Source of the DNA: an uncultured Chthonomonas sp.
GTDB taxonomy: Bacteria > Armatimonadota > Chthonomonadetes > Chthonomonadales > Chthonomonadaceae
DNA: 34,212 bases
Assembly (NCBI GenBank): GCA_903919615.1
Contig: CAIXIX010000285.1
Span: forward strand, 1-34,212
Direction: 5' to 3'
In this document: piece after piece, positions 25,619 to 33,872 of the stretch
Position numbering within the stretch: the stretch's first letter is position 1
Layout of the letters: each line of letters starts with the position of its first letter
Notes under the pieces: model-generated
Databases searched by the model: none
Told to the model about the DNA's origin: nothing
Seen by the model: the letters and a program-made list of their open reading frames with translations, nothing else
Position numbers and translations under genes: made by a program

Positions 25619-26398
25619 CTACTTATATTCGGTATTGACGTTGTTGATACCGTTATTGACCGTCGTCTCAATGTTGTTATAGGCTGCATTCGCGGAGGCC
25701 AGAGTATTGTTGTCCCACTCCCACGTTGGCGTAATCGTGGACATCAGTTTTCGTGCCTTCACGTGACCATCGCTGTAGGAGAAGTCAAGCATATGGTTAT
25801 GATCCAGGAATGGCCCCTCGCCCGGGAAGCCGCCCGGCAGGCCGGAGAGATCCCACGGAATTGTCCAGAGGCCAAGGTCCGGGTACTCGAGGCGAGTCTC
25901 AAGGATCATGATCTCGCTGGCAGGAGACTGAAGGGTGGAGAGTTTTATTCCGTTACCATTGTTGAACAGATAGCCATTGAACGCGTAGGAGATATGGTTG
26001 CCCTTGTCGTTTACACCCTTGTCGTTTGCGCAGCCATAGGTGATGCCATCCAGGTAGCCTTCCGACCACTGAACGTTGCTGTCGTCATCCGGGCAGTACA
26101 TCATCTGAGTATTCTTCAGGTACGGCTGTATCGTTGTTCTCCAGGTTATTCCCAGGGGGCCACCAGGATTCATAATATTCGGTTCACGCTCGATGGGAAA
26201 TCTCTCATCGTAATCCTGAACGTACATAAGGATGCCGAGGCTTATCTGTTTCTCATTGCTGAGGCAGGTGGTCTGGCGTGCTTTTTCTCGGGCCTGTGCG
26301 AATACGGGGAAGAGGATAGCTGCCAGGATGGCGATAATGGCGATGACCACGAGCAGCTCGATCAGGGTAAAACCTGACCGTTTCAAGTTGACTTTCAT
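25619..26398 (-). CDS. H-X9-DG pseudopilin, copy B
   Basis: This 259-residue protein has leader MKVNLKRSG and cleavage before FTLIELLVV. Head and tail are almost the same as copy A, with differences mostly conservative (for example NDKG for NEKG and MLDFSYSDG for LLDFAYSDG). H-X9-DG is conserved. The start is the ATG at 26398, with AAAGGAG 8 nt upstream; an upstream start at 26431 would add 11 residues to the leader and ignore that site. The leader DNA just upstream also resembles that of copy A. The gene is divergent from the sugar ABC importer operon, sharing a 484-bp gap, and is followed by a hairpin rather than by the regulator gene. Confidence 0.92.
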   Translation of the reverse strand: MKVNLKRSGFTLIELLVVIAIIAILAAILFPVFAQAREKARQTTCLSNEKQISLGILMYVQDYDERFPIEREPNIMNPGGPLGITWRTTIQPYLKNTQMMYCPDDDSNVQWSEGYLDGITYGCANDKGVNDKGNHISYAFNGYLFNNGNGIKLSTLQSPASEIMILETRLEYPDLGLWTIPWDLSGLPGGFPGEGPFLDHNHMLDFSYSDGHVKARKLMSTITPTWEWDNNTLASANAAYNNIETTVNNGINNVNTEYK

Positions 26399-26882
26399 GA
26401 CTCGATTCTCCTTTGATGCCGAGACTGCCAATCACAATAGTTTGAGGCACTTTGGAGGTATCACCGTGTTGCTATCGATCCTGCACCGCTCAACTGTCAT
26501 AGTCGGCAATGTTATCTGGACTGCGGTCTTCTACCTTTTTTCTGGCATCTATTCAAACAACTCGCACCAATGTGCGGATACCACGGAACACTCGATAATG
26601 GCGTACAGCCAGCTTTCACCTCAATCTTTCCAGATTTTACCAAATCTAACCTAGTATATCGCTTGCGCAAAGTTTGGTCAAGCTTGGAAAATGCAACTGT
26701 TTGCATACATCATGCTTGAGATGGAAATTGATGGTGCTAACTTTCAGAGGAGATTGTGACGATCATGGCGAAAAGGACGGGCGCAGGAAGGTAAAAGCGA
26801 CAAATGTCACGGAGCGTTGAGATTGCCTTCACATGATAAAAAGGTCGCGAACACTGCTGTACGTCAAGAGCAGGAGCGTAAA
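26399..26882. other. Divergent intergenic region between pseudopilin B and the ABC operon (484 bp)
   Basis: It should hold promoters for both directions. Close to copy B it matches the leader of copy A (TTCTCCTTTGA, CGAGA, GCC.ATCACA). A TTGCGCAA dyad lies near 26663-26670. I do not find a copy of the 12-bp operator arm here. No complete gene is seen. Confidence 0.5.
26873..26876 (+). promoter_or_regulatory. Ribosome-binding site favouring TTG 26883
   Basis: GGAG lies 6 nt before TTG 26883. The alternative TTG at 26817 has a GGAG only 2 nt away and would add 22 charged residues before the first membrane helix. Confidence 0.5.
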
Positions 26883-27701
26883 TTGAACAGACGTTTCGGT
26901 CGTACAACAGTTAACCATACGGTTCTGTTCTTGTTGGCGTTAGTAATGCTTTTGCCGTTTCTATGGATGGTCCTCGCGAGTTTCAAGTCACGATCCGAAG
27001 TCGAACAGATCAATCCCATTCCTGTCGTATGGCATCCGGAAAACTACAAGCGCGTTTTCGAACAGATACCCTTCGCGAAGTACTACTTTAATAGCGTATT
27101 TATCTCGGCGTGGGTCACCGTGCTGCAATGCCTCACAAGCGCCATGGCCGCATACGCATTTTCACGAATTCGGTGGCGATTTCGGGATGCGGTTTTTCGC
27201 CTGTATCTCATGACCTTGATGATCCCCGGCGTAGTTACCATGATCCCGAACTTCACGCTCATGGTGCGCCTCCACCTGCTCGACTCCTACGTAGGGCTCA
27301 TCGTTCCCGCTGCATTCAGCGCCTTTGGCACCTTCCTGTTACGGCAGTTTATGCTAACGATACCTGCCTCTCTGGATGAGGCTGCGGGAATGGATGGTGC
27401 AACTCACTGGCAGATCTTCTGGGAAGTAATCTTTCCATTGGCCCGCGCTGGAGTCATTACGCTCGCGGTATTTACGTTTATGGGGACCTATGGCAGCTTC
27501 ACGTGGCCATTAATCATGATAAAGAGCGAGTCTCTGCGAACGCTGCCCATTGGCATGCTCTTCTTCGACAGTATCTATGGCAAGCAAACCGAGCTTATCA
27601 TGGCCGCGAGCGTCATGAACATCGTTCCTTTGATTCTCCTTTTCAGCTTTACCCAGAAGTATCTGGTAAGTGGAATTCAGCTTGGAGCGGTTAAGGGATG
27701 A
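26883..27701 (+). CDS. Sugar ABC transporter permease, MalG/UgpE type
   Basis: From TTG 26883 the protein has 272 residues, the usual MalG-family length, beginning at LNRRFGRTTVNHTVLF. The first helix (VLFLLALVMLLPFLWMVLASF) is characteristic of the family, and five more helices follow. The ATPase-contact EAA loop reads DEAAGMDGATHWQIFWEVIFPL. It should form the membrane channel with the second permease at 29110. Its stop overlaps the start of the solute-binding protein (ATGA). Having the MalG-type gene first in the operon is unusual; MalF-type usually precedes it. Confidence 0.92.
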   Translation: MNRRFGRTTVNHTVLFLLALVMLLPFLWMVLASFKSRSEVEQINPIPVVWHPENYKRVFEQIPFAKYYFNSVFISAWVTVLQCLTSAMAAYAFSRIRWRFRDAVFRLYLMTLMIPGVVTMIPNFTLMVRLHLLDSYVGLIVPAAFSAFGTFLLRQFMLTIPASLDEAAGMDGATHWQIFWEVIFPLARAGVITLAVFTFMGTYGSFTWPLIMIKSESLRTLPIGMLFFDSIYGKQTELIMAASVMNIVPLILLFSFTQKYLVSGIQLGAVKG

Positions 27702-29113
27702 AGGGACTTTTCATTGGATTACTAGCCGTCCTGGGGGTCTCCTCCCTTGTTGCAGCCCGCCTGCAGGCGCCGCCCGACCACAAAGTCGTCTGGATAAGCG
27801 ACGACAATCCGCGCCGTAAAGAGCAGATAGAGCTTTTCGAAAATGAGCAGACTTCCGGCGCGCTGGATACTCCCGGAATCGCTGCCAACACGAGATCTGG
27901 TTTGAAGCTGGACCCAAACAACAGTGGAATGGAAAAGGTGATCGTTCAATCGATTGGCGGGGTCGGCGCCGACCTGTTCGATTGTTACGATCAGAAGAGC
28001 CTGTCGGCATATGTTCGCTCCGGGGTCGCGCTCGACGTCACCGCTGCACTGAAAGAGCGCGGAATCAGCATCGACGATGTGTGGCCAGGCGTACGTCCCT
28101 GCTTCATGTATGATGGGCACGTTTACGGGTTACCCTGTAACGCCGGTGTCGACACGTTGTGGGTAAATAAGGACCTGTTTGCGAGCACCGGAATAGAGTT
28201 GCCGGAGCGGCGACCATGGACATGGCAGGAGTTTCTTCCGCTGGCTCATCGGCTAACACTGAAGGACCGCGACGGCAGGATCGTTCAATACGGTTTTCTT
28301 GCCGATTGGGGCAATCTGTGGACCATGTGTTTAACGCAGTGGGGAGGTCATCTCTATTCGCCCGATGGTACACGGTGTACCATCGATAGCCCTGAGGCGA
28401 TCGCTGGTGTGCAGTTCGCGCACGACCTTATCTACAAAGAGCATGTGATGCCCACGCCTGTAGAAGAGGCTTCGCTATCCGGTCAGGGAGGCTGGGGACA
28501 GGGCACCTTGAAGTGGTTCGGCGCCGGAAAGGGCGCTACAGCGCTTGGCGGACGCTGGTGGCTCTGTACCCTGCGGGACCAAACTCACCCAAATGCCAAC
28601 GGCAGAGAAACGCCGTCAACACTGCGGCTCACCTCCTACGAGTGTCCGCACGGGCCGCTGCGTCAATTTCATGGGTATGGCAGGGCAACCATCGTGAATG
28701 CCACAACGCCGCGGGCGAAACAGGCAATCGACTTCCTGGTGTATCTAAGCAGAAAACCGTACAACGACCTGGTGAACGCACAGGCCGACGCTCTGGCGCC
28801 AATGGCGAGATTCTGCGATACACCTGAGTTCCTCAAGAACCCCTCCTATCCTGAAGAGGATTACAACCAGGTATTTCGCGATGTGATGAAGGTAGCAGTG
28901 CCCGAGGAGACGAGCATCTTCGCAGATGGGCAGGCTGTTAACCAAATTATCAATGTGCAGCTTGATCTCGTAAAGACGGATCAGAAATCGGTAAAGGACG
29001 CGCTTCACACAGCCAGGGTAAAGATCGATCTGGAGATACAGAAGATGATCACCTCCGATCCCACGCTACGCAAACGGTATGATGCGCTCAAAACAAATGG
29101 TGTGGCGCGATGA
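27698..29113 (+). CDS. Sugar ABC transporter solute-binding protein
   Basis: This 471-residue family 1 extracellular binding protein starts MKGLFIGLLAVLGVSSLVAA, a signal or uncleaved anchor. The next part (VVWISDDNPRRKEQIELFEN, then GGVGADLFDCYDQKSLSAYV) is lobe I. GHVYGLPCNAGVDTLWVNKDLF is the typical hinge/ligand segment, followed by RRPWTWQEFLPLAHRLT. No lipobox Cys is present at the end of the hydrophobic stretch, unlike many binding proteins of Gram-positive bacteria, so it should be periplasmic or membrane-anchored by its N-terminus. It overlaps the genes on both sides by ATGA, so the three are translated in a coupled way. The ligand is a sugar or oligosaccharide, not identifiable here. 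Confidence 0.88.
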   Translation: MKGLFIGLLAVLGVSSLVAARLQAPPDHKVVWISDDNPRRKEQIELFENEQTSGALDTPGIAANTRSGLKLDPNNSGMEKVIVQSIGGVGADLFDCYDQKSLSAYVRSGVALDVTAALKERGISIDDVWPGVRPCFMYDGHVYGLPCNAGVDTLWVNKDLFASTGIELPERRPWTWQEFLPLAHRLTLKDRDGRIVQYGFLADWGNLWTMCLTQWGGHLYSPDGTRCTIDSPEAIAGVQFAHDLIYKEHVMPTPVEEASLSGQGGWGQGTLKWFGAGKGATALGGRWWLCTLRDQTHPNANGRETPSTLRLTSYECPHGPLRQFHGYGRATIVNATTPRAKQAIDFLVYLSRKPYNDLVNAQADALAPMARFCDTPEFLKNPSYPEEDYNQVFRDVMKVAVPEETSIFADGQAVNQIINVQLDLVKTDQKSVKDALHTARVKIDLEIQKMITSDPTLRKRYDALKTNGVAR

Positions 29114-30114
29114 GCGATACATCACTGGCCTTACTCCCCAATGAGGCTAAACTCGCTTCGAGAAAACGTGTCGATCTGATTTCGGCGATTCTCTTCCTTG
29201 CGCCCAATCTAATCGGTTTCCTCGTGTTTACGGCCGGCCCGGTGCTGTTCTCGCTCGTAGTCAGCTTCTCAAACTGGCGCCTGCAGCGCACCGTTCCGTT
29301 CCAGTGGATTGGGTTTGGCAACTTTAGGGAGCTGTTTGGCGCAGAGGAGTTCTGGCTATACGCCATCAATACCCTCTATCTGATGATTGGCATACCCGTT
29401 GGCATCGCCGGTTCGCTTGCTATCGCCCTGCTATTGAACCAGAAACTGCGCGGCATGGTAATCTACCGCACGCTATTCTATCTGCCAAGCTTTACGTCCG
29501 GAGTCGCCCTGTTCATTCTCTGGAAGGCGCTCTACAATCCTGAATACGGGCCACTAAACTTCCTTATCAACCATACGCTGCACACGCTGCATCTGCCCGG
29601 GCATGGGCCGGATTGGCTTTCTTCAACCCGCAACCTCGCAGGCCTTCCGGTAGAGCATGTTGGCTTTCAGGCGAGACAGTGGGGTATTGGCGCCAGAGAC
29701 GCGATCCTGTTGATGGGAATATGGACGGGTATTGGCGGCGGGAATATGCTGCTGTATCTGGCAGGGCTCAGCAACATACCGCAGGAACTCTACGAGGCGA
29801 GCGCACTCGATGGCGCCGGCAAATGGGCAACTTTCCGGCACGTTACCTGGCCGCAGCTTGCTCCAACTACCTTCTTTATCGTGATTATGAGTGTCATCGG
29901 CGGCCTGCAGGGCGGCTTTGAACAGGCAAGGGTAATGACCGTGAACGGTGGACCTGCCGGAACCACAACCACGCTCTCCTACTACATCTACACGCGCGCC
30001 TTTGAGCAGTTTCAAATCGGTTATGCCTCTGCCATCGCATGGGTGCTGTTTGTGGCGATCCTTGCGGGTACTCTGATAAACTGGAAGTTCGGATCGCAGC
30101 ATACGGACCTGTAG
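29110..30114 (+). CDS. Sugar ABC transporter permease, MalF/UgpA type
   Basis: This 334-residue permease has a cytoplasmic N-terminus and a first helix at about 25-48 (ILFLAPNLIGFLVFTAGPVL). The family segment VVSFSNWRLQ precedes the remaining helices. The EAA loop is YEASALDGAGKWATFRHVTWPQ. A periplasmic or loop insertion lies around 150-195 (HTLHLPGHGPDW to QARQWGIG), making the protein somewhat longer than usual. It pairs with the permease at 26883. No ABC ATPase gene follows, so the system probably borrows a shared MsiK-like ATPase encoded elsewhere. The secreted propeller gene follows after 77 bp. Confidence 0.92.
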   Translation: MSDTSLALLPNEAKLASRKRVDLISAILFLAPNLIGFLVFTAGPVLFSLVVSFSNWRLQRTVPFQWIGFGNFRELFGAEEFWLYAINTLYLMIGIPVGIAGSLAIALLLNQKLRGMVIYRTLFYLPSFTSGVALFILWKALYNPEYGPLNFLINHTLHTLHLPGHGPDWLSSTRNLAGLPVEHVGFQARQWGIGARDAILLMGIWTGIGGGNMLLYLAGLSNIPQELYEASALDGAGKWATFRHVTWPQLAPTTFFIVIMSVIGGLQGGFEQARVMTVNGGPAGTTTTLSYYIYTRAFEQFQIGYASAIAWVLFVAILAGTLINWKFGSQHTDL

Positions 30115-30175
30115 CTCCAACACCGTTTTCTATCCATCTGCCTGCTTCTATAATTCTGCATTTCGATCACAACTC

Positions 30176-30182
30176 GGGAGGG
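30176..30182 (+). promoter_or_regulatory. Ribosome-binding site that fixes TTG 30192
   Basis: GGGAGGG lies 9 nt before TTG 30192. The frame is open further upstream into the permease gene, but only this start leads directly into a signal peptide. Confidence 0.65.
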
Positions 30183-30191
30183 TATTCGTCG

Positions 30192-31850
30192 TTGAGATTT
30201 AGCTCCATATTCACAGCGGCTGCGCTAGCGGCCAGCCTGGTTGTTCAGTCCGGAGTTCTTGCAGATAACTGGCCGCAAGCCGGCGGGCCGAACGGAACCT
30301 GGCGGTTCGATCGTGGAGTCGCACCGTCAAAGTGGAGCGCGGCCCTAAATCAGCATATTAAATGGCGCACTACGCTGCCAAATGGCGGCCAGGGCGGTAT
30401 TACCGTATGGGGAGATCGTGTCTTCCTGACTACATTCGAAGAGTATAAAGATGGCGATCCAAAATTCAGCGCCACGATTCTTGGGCACTGTCTGGACGCA
30501 AAAACGGGCAAGATCCTCTGGTCGGTGAAGCTCGTTGGCGAAAACGCAAGCCCTCTTATGTATGCCTACAGCGACTCAACCTCATGGACCCCGGTTACCG
30601 ATGGCAAGCACGTATGGTTCTTTAACTGCAGCGGCGAGATGGGATGTTGGGATTTTGCGGGTCACGAGGTGTGGAGACGAAAATTTCTGGCGCCCGGCGA
30701 ACCCTTCAACAAACAGCACGAGCCCATTCTCAATGGCGATACCATCGTCAGCCTGGAGCCGCTGGCAGCTTCGGAGCCAGGGTACCGGGCCGATCGCGCC
30801 TTCTGGCACTTTCTCCGAGGGATCGATAAGGCGACAGGCAAAACGAAGTGGATCGCGGAGGACGGCACCACCTACTACTGCACTTCGGTAATCGGCAAAC
30901 TCGCTGATGGCAGAACTGGGATTGTTAGCGGTCGCGGCGGTCCGCACGGTGTGCCCGAACGGCCCATTGGTATTAGCATGACCAGCCTGGAGCCCGGCAG
31001 CGAAGGCAAAACCATCTGGCGGTGGGTTCCGGAAGATCTTCCGGGCGGTCCTGTTGATGGCACAACCTTCAACGCTCTCTACACGATGAGCTGGAACCCA
31101 CTGTACACCTGCTGGTTCCGGCATGCGCCGGAAGAGTCTCATCTCGTATTCGATAGCAGCACCGGCAAGCTGCTCAAGACTCAGCCACTCTATAAGAATG
31201 TAGACTATCGACAGTGGGACCCTAACAAGGGAGCGTACACAACGCACCTTAATGTCAACATTCGGGACATGCACGATTTCTCGCCAGCCGTGCAGCTTAA
31301 GCCGGGTGAAGTGATCCATGTCTTCCCCAACTGGGCGTCCAATATCGTTGCCTACGGCTACCATTATTTCCTCACCTCAACTGGCCATCGCCGCAACGGC
31401 TATGCGCCTCCGGGGCTCAGCGGTCCGTCTCATTGTGTCGGCAGAGTGAGTATTGAAACTGGCAAGGTGGAGTTTCTGGAGGTTCCTGTGAGTGTTGTGC
31501 GAGAGGCAGGCAAGCCGGAGCATTACATTTATGACGAGCCGTTAAGAACCAAACCGCTGGACTACAAGGGAAGAGATGTCGCGGCCGAAGATAGATCCCG
31601 AACCGATGGATGGACGATTCCGGCGTTCTTCGGCAGCCCTATCGCCATAAACGGCAAAATCTACATCAGCACCATGCTGGGAATTACCTATGTTATTGAT
31701 GGCAGGGCAAAGAATCTGGATGAGAAGGCGCTGCTCGGCGTGAATGATCTCGGGCCCTCCGGCGAAACATGGAGCCTCAACTCGCTGAGCTTCAGCAACG
31801 GCAAGCTGTTTAATCGCAGCCTGAAAGAGGTGGTGTGCATTGGAGACTAG
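30192..31850 (+). CDS. Secreted PQQ-binding-like beta-propeller protein
   Basis: From TTG 30192 the protein has 552 residues and a signal peptide (MRFSSIFTAAALAASLVV, cleaved near GVLA before DNWPQAGGPNG). The mature part is a quinoprotein-like propeller: DNWPQAGGPNGTWRF and WRTTLPNGGQGGITVWGDRVFLTTFEE open it, and blades contain LDAKTGKILWSVKL, IDKATGKTKWI, DSSTGKLLKTQPL and SIETGKVEF. A PQQ cofactor and enzyme activity are not assured; many such proteins are non-enzymatic scaffolds. It lies 77 bp after the last ABC permease and is probably co-transcribed, so it may handle sugar or polymer outside the cell. Its stop overlaps the convergent DUF1361 gene by 4 bp. Confidence 0.82.
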   Translation: MRFSSIFTAAALAASLVVQSGVLADNWPQAGGPNGTWRFDRGVAPSKWSAALNQHIKWRTTLPNGGQGGITVWGDRVFLTTFEEYKDGDPKFSATILGHCLDAKTGKILWSVKLVGENASPLMYAYSDSTSWTPVTDGKHVWFFNCSGEMGCWDFAGHEVWRRKFLAPGEPFNKQHEPILNGDTIVSLEPLAASEPGYRADRAFWHFLRGIDKATGKTKWIAEDGTTYYCTSVIGKLADGRTGIVSGRGGPHGVPERPIGISMTSLEPGSEGKTIWRWVPEDLPGGPVDGTTFNALYTMSWNPLYTCWFRHAPEESHLVFDSSTGKLLKTQPLYKNVDYRQWDPNKGAYTTHLNVNIRDMHDFSPAVQLKPGEVIHVFPNWASNIVAYGYHYFLTSTGHRRNGYAPPGLSGPSHCVGRVSIETGKVEFLEVPVSVVREAGKPEHYIYDEPLRTKPLDYKGRDVAAEDRSRTDGWTIPAFFGSPIAINGKIYISTMLGITYVIDGRAKNLDEKALLGVNDLGPSGETWSLNSLSFSNGKLFNRSLKEVVCIGD

Positions 31851-32500
31851 CGTCGGCTTTTCGTCAACGCTTTCCACCTCAAGATGAGCCCGTCGAACCA
31901 GATATCCAGGATGGTATAGAGTACCCAGAGACAAAATGCGAATACTGTAATCGTGATCACGAGATTGGGAGTCGTGACGGCGTGCTTGATGGTATGCAGC
32001 ACATAATGGGGGTGGGTCGCCAGGTCCCAGGAGTTCAGTCGAACTACGAGGCCCAGGTAAACACCCATCGAGACAAGCAGGTAGAAGATCGAAGCGCATG
32101 CCACTGAAACGATGTTCCACCTTTTCACAAGCGCAGCCATGGGACGGATGGAGAGCCCGAAGCTGAAGGCGCCTGCGGCAGAGTAGATGATGAAAACGAT
32201 ACTCTGCCTGGCCATCGAAAGCACTGCGAACGCGTCGTCGCTATTTGTGCTGCGCTGCAGCCTGTAGTCCGGATCCAACAGGAAATGGCGCCACTCTGTG
32301 AACAGATAGCAGGCATTTGGCAAGAAGGCCAGCCATACGAGAGTCGGCAACAGCCACAGGATTAACGGCACTTTACGCTTTTTCCCAAGGCTAAGGCGTT
32401 CGATCGCAAAAGCGAGCGGGTATGCGATCAGAACCGGAATAGCCGCCAGTAGGATATTCCATACAATCCAATGAAGAGATTGAAAACCAGTAAACTTCAA
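31847..32500 (-). CDS. DUF1361 multi-span membrane protein
   Basis: This 217-residue hydrophobic protein has about six transmembrane helices. The conserved DUF1361 segment is present: LLPTLVWLAFLPNACYLFTE, then WRHFLLDPDY. The start is TTG at 32500 by the frame, because no earlier in-frame ATG is seen; only a weak GGAT precedes it, so the start is uncertain. The function of the family is unknown. It is convergent with the propeller gene (4-bp overlap of stop codons). Confidence 0.78.
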   Translation of the reverse strand: MKFTGFQSLHWIVWNILLAAIPVLIAYPLAFAIERLSLGKKRKVPLILWLLPTLVWLAFLPNACYLFTEWRHFLLDPDYRLQRSTNSDDAFAVLSMARQSIVFIIYSAAGAFSFGLSIRPMAALVKRWNIVSVACASIFYLLVSMGVYLGLVVRLNSWDLATHPHYVLHTIKHAVTTPNLVITITVFAFCLWVLYTILDIWFDGLILRWKALTKSRR

Positions 32501-32873
32501 GATGTTATCCGACCTGTGTCATGCGAATGGAGCGTTTGAATAGCAACGACTTCCAATACGCAAATATAGTGCGGTCGGTTCCGCGGATATGCGTCAATCT
32601 CGGCATCGTTTTGGCCGTGCGCACGAGCTAATCAGGTGGTAGGGTCGCTGCTTGCTGCGACCGCGCTTCGCACAATCGAAACATGCGTTCGTGCGACGAT
32701 GTGTTCATTACGAGCACGCAAAGACGCAAAGAAATGAAGTTGTTTGTGAAAGGCAACTCGCACTCATAATTAGAATGTATCACCGGAACGCTCGCGCAAT
32801 GGCCATTCAGTACCATGAATTGACCTGCAAATAGCAGGACGCTTCAATTTAAACGCATCAACAAGGAGCCAAT
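32501..32873. other. Intergenic region before the hydrolase gene (373 bp)
   Basis: It contains the REP-like hairpin repeat at 32638-32665 and an A-rich string with CACGCAAAGACGCAAAG, a type of short intergenic sequence. Small open frames here overlap the repeat and show no motif, so I do not call a gene. The hydrolase promoter should be in the last 150 bp. Confidence 0.5.
32638..32665 (+). repeat. REP-like hairpin repeat, plus-strand copy
   Basis: This is an exact 28-bp match to the reverse complement of 18464-18491. It contains GTCGCTGCTTGCTGCGAC, in which GTCGC/GCGAC and an inner GC pair give a hairpin. It lies in an intergenic gap. Confidence 0.75.
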
Positions 32874-33638
32874 ATGAATACGCGCCGAACAGCAATCGCA
32901 TCTGCCGCAGTTTTCTTGTCTCTAGCGGTATCGGCGATAGGGCAGACTGCGACGAGTTCTGCACCTCAAACAACCGACCCGCAGAAGTCGCTTGAGTTCA
33001 AGAAGCAGATCGTAAAGACGATCTCGCTGAAGTACCTCCTGTACGCGCCCGAGGATTATGGTAAGGACCCTCAGAAGAAATGGCCCCTGATACTCTTCCT
33101 GCATGGTTCTGGCGAATCGGGGGACAACCTGGATAAGGTGAAGACTCACGGCCCGCCGATGCTGGTTTCACAGGGCAAGAAGTTCCCTTTCATCATCGTC
33201 TCACCGCAGTGCCCCGATGCCAGAACTGGATGGGACCCAGAGGCGCTTAATGGTCTGCTAGATGAAGTGGAGGCCCACTATACTGTAGATCTGGATCGCG
33301 TCTATCTGACTGGGCTTAGCATGGGTGGCTATGGCACCTGGGCGCTGGCAGCAGATTCGCCCCAGCGATTCGCAGCCATCGCGCCGATCTGCGGCGGCGG
33401 CACACCGCGCCGAATGGCTCGCAGACTGCGGACCATGCCGGTATGGGTTTTCCATGGCGCAAAGGACGGGACCGTTCCGATAAAAGAGGATCAAGATATG
33501 GTCGACGCTCTGAAAGCAGTTGGAAACGATGTTAAGTTCACGATCTATCCCGACGCTGATCACGATTCCTGGACCGCAACCTACAATAATCCCGAGCTGT
33601 TTACATGGCTGCTGGAGCACAAGAGAGTGGGTAAGTAG
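32874..33638 (+). CDS. Secreted alpha/beta hydrolase (esterase, prolyl-oligopeptidase-like)
   Basis: This 254-residue protein has a signal peptide (MNTRRTAIASAAVFLSLAVS, then AIGQ). The hydrolase core has the oxyanion motif FLHGSGESGDN, the nucleophile elbow GLSMGGYGTW (Ser149), Asp198 in HGAKDGTVP and His230 in DADHDSW. This triad and length match the extracellular phospholipase/carboxylesterase-like or feruloyl/acetyl-esterase-type hydrolases that remove ester groups from plant polysaccharides. AAGGAG at 32863-32868 lies 5 nt before ATG 32874. The exact substrate is not readable, but acting with the secreted rhamnosidase would be plausible. It appears to be transcribed alone. Confidence 0.85.
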   Translation: MNTRRTAIASAAVFLSLAVSAIGQTATSSAPQTTDPQKSLEFKKQIVKTISLKYLLYAPEDYGKDPQKKWPLILFLHGSGESGDNLDKVKTHGPPMLVSQGKKFPFIIVSPQCPDARTGWDPEALNGLLDEVEAHYTVDLDRVYLTGLSMGGYGTWALAADSPQRFAAIAPICGGGTPRRMARRLRTMPVWVFHGAKDGTVPIKEDQDMVDALKAVGNDVKFTIYPDADHDSWTATYNNPELFTWLLEHKRVGK

Positions 33639-33732
33639 GTAATAGGGCGCCTGCAGGATGAATGCCCGGTGTTAGGTTTGTGGTTAGCCCTACGCCCTCC
33701 TCCGCTAATTCTTCGCGCGGGTGAGGGTACCT

Positions 33733-33752
33733 GGGTCGCTGCTTGCTGCGAC
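33733..33752 (+). repeat. Hairpin repeat, third copy of the GTCGCTGCTTGCTGCGAC family
   Basis: GGGTCGCTGCTTGCTGCGAC matches the core of 18464-18491 and 32638-32665. The downstream arm differs, so only about 20 bp are shared. Confidence 0.7.
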
Positions 33753-33832
33753 AGGGAGCTTACAGTTGCAAACCGCTCCATTGGACAATGAAGCGCCCCC
33801 ACCCCACGTTATTTCGACGACAGCCTCCCAAA

Positions 33833-33872
33833 CCGTCATCTCGAAGGAGCTAAAGCGACTGGTGAGATCCCC
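33833..33872 (+). repeat. Short intergenic element (CGTCATCTCGAAGGAGC type)
   Basis: CCGTCATCTCGAAGGAGC, then AAAGCGACTGGTGAGATC resembles the TCATCCTGAGCGAAGCGAAGG-like intergenic repeats seen in many bacterial genomes. Only one copy is present, so the call is by resemblance. Confidence 0.35.

Noticed and set aside
23234-26377. Open frames antisense to or shifted within pseudopilin copies A and B (for example 25763-26377 and 22935-23465)
   Set aside because: They mirror each other because the pseudopilin genes are duplicates, so their similarity is not evidence of coding.
32628-32816. Small minus-strand frame containing SQQAAT, with similar peptides at 18439-18696 and 33581-33802
   Set aside because: The shared peptide is the translation of the hairpin repeat itself, not a conserved protein.
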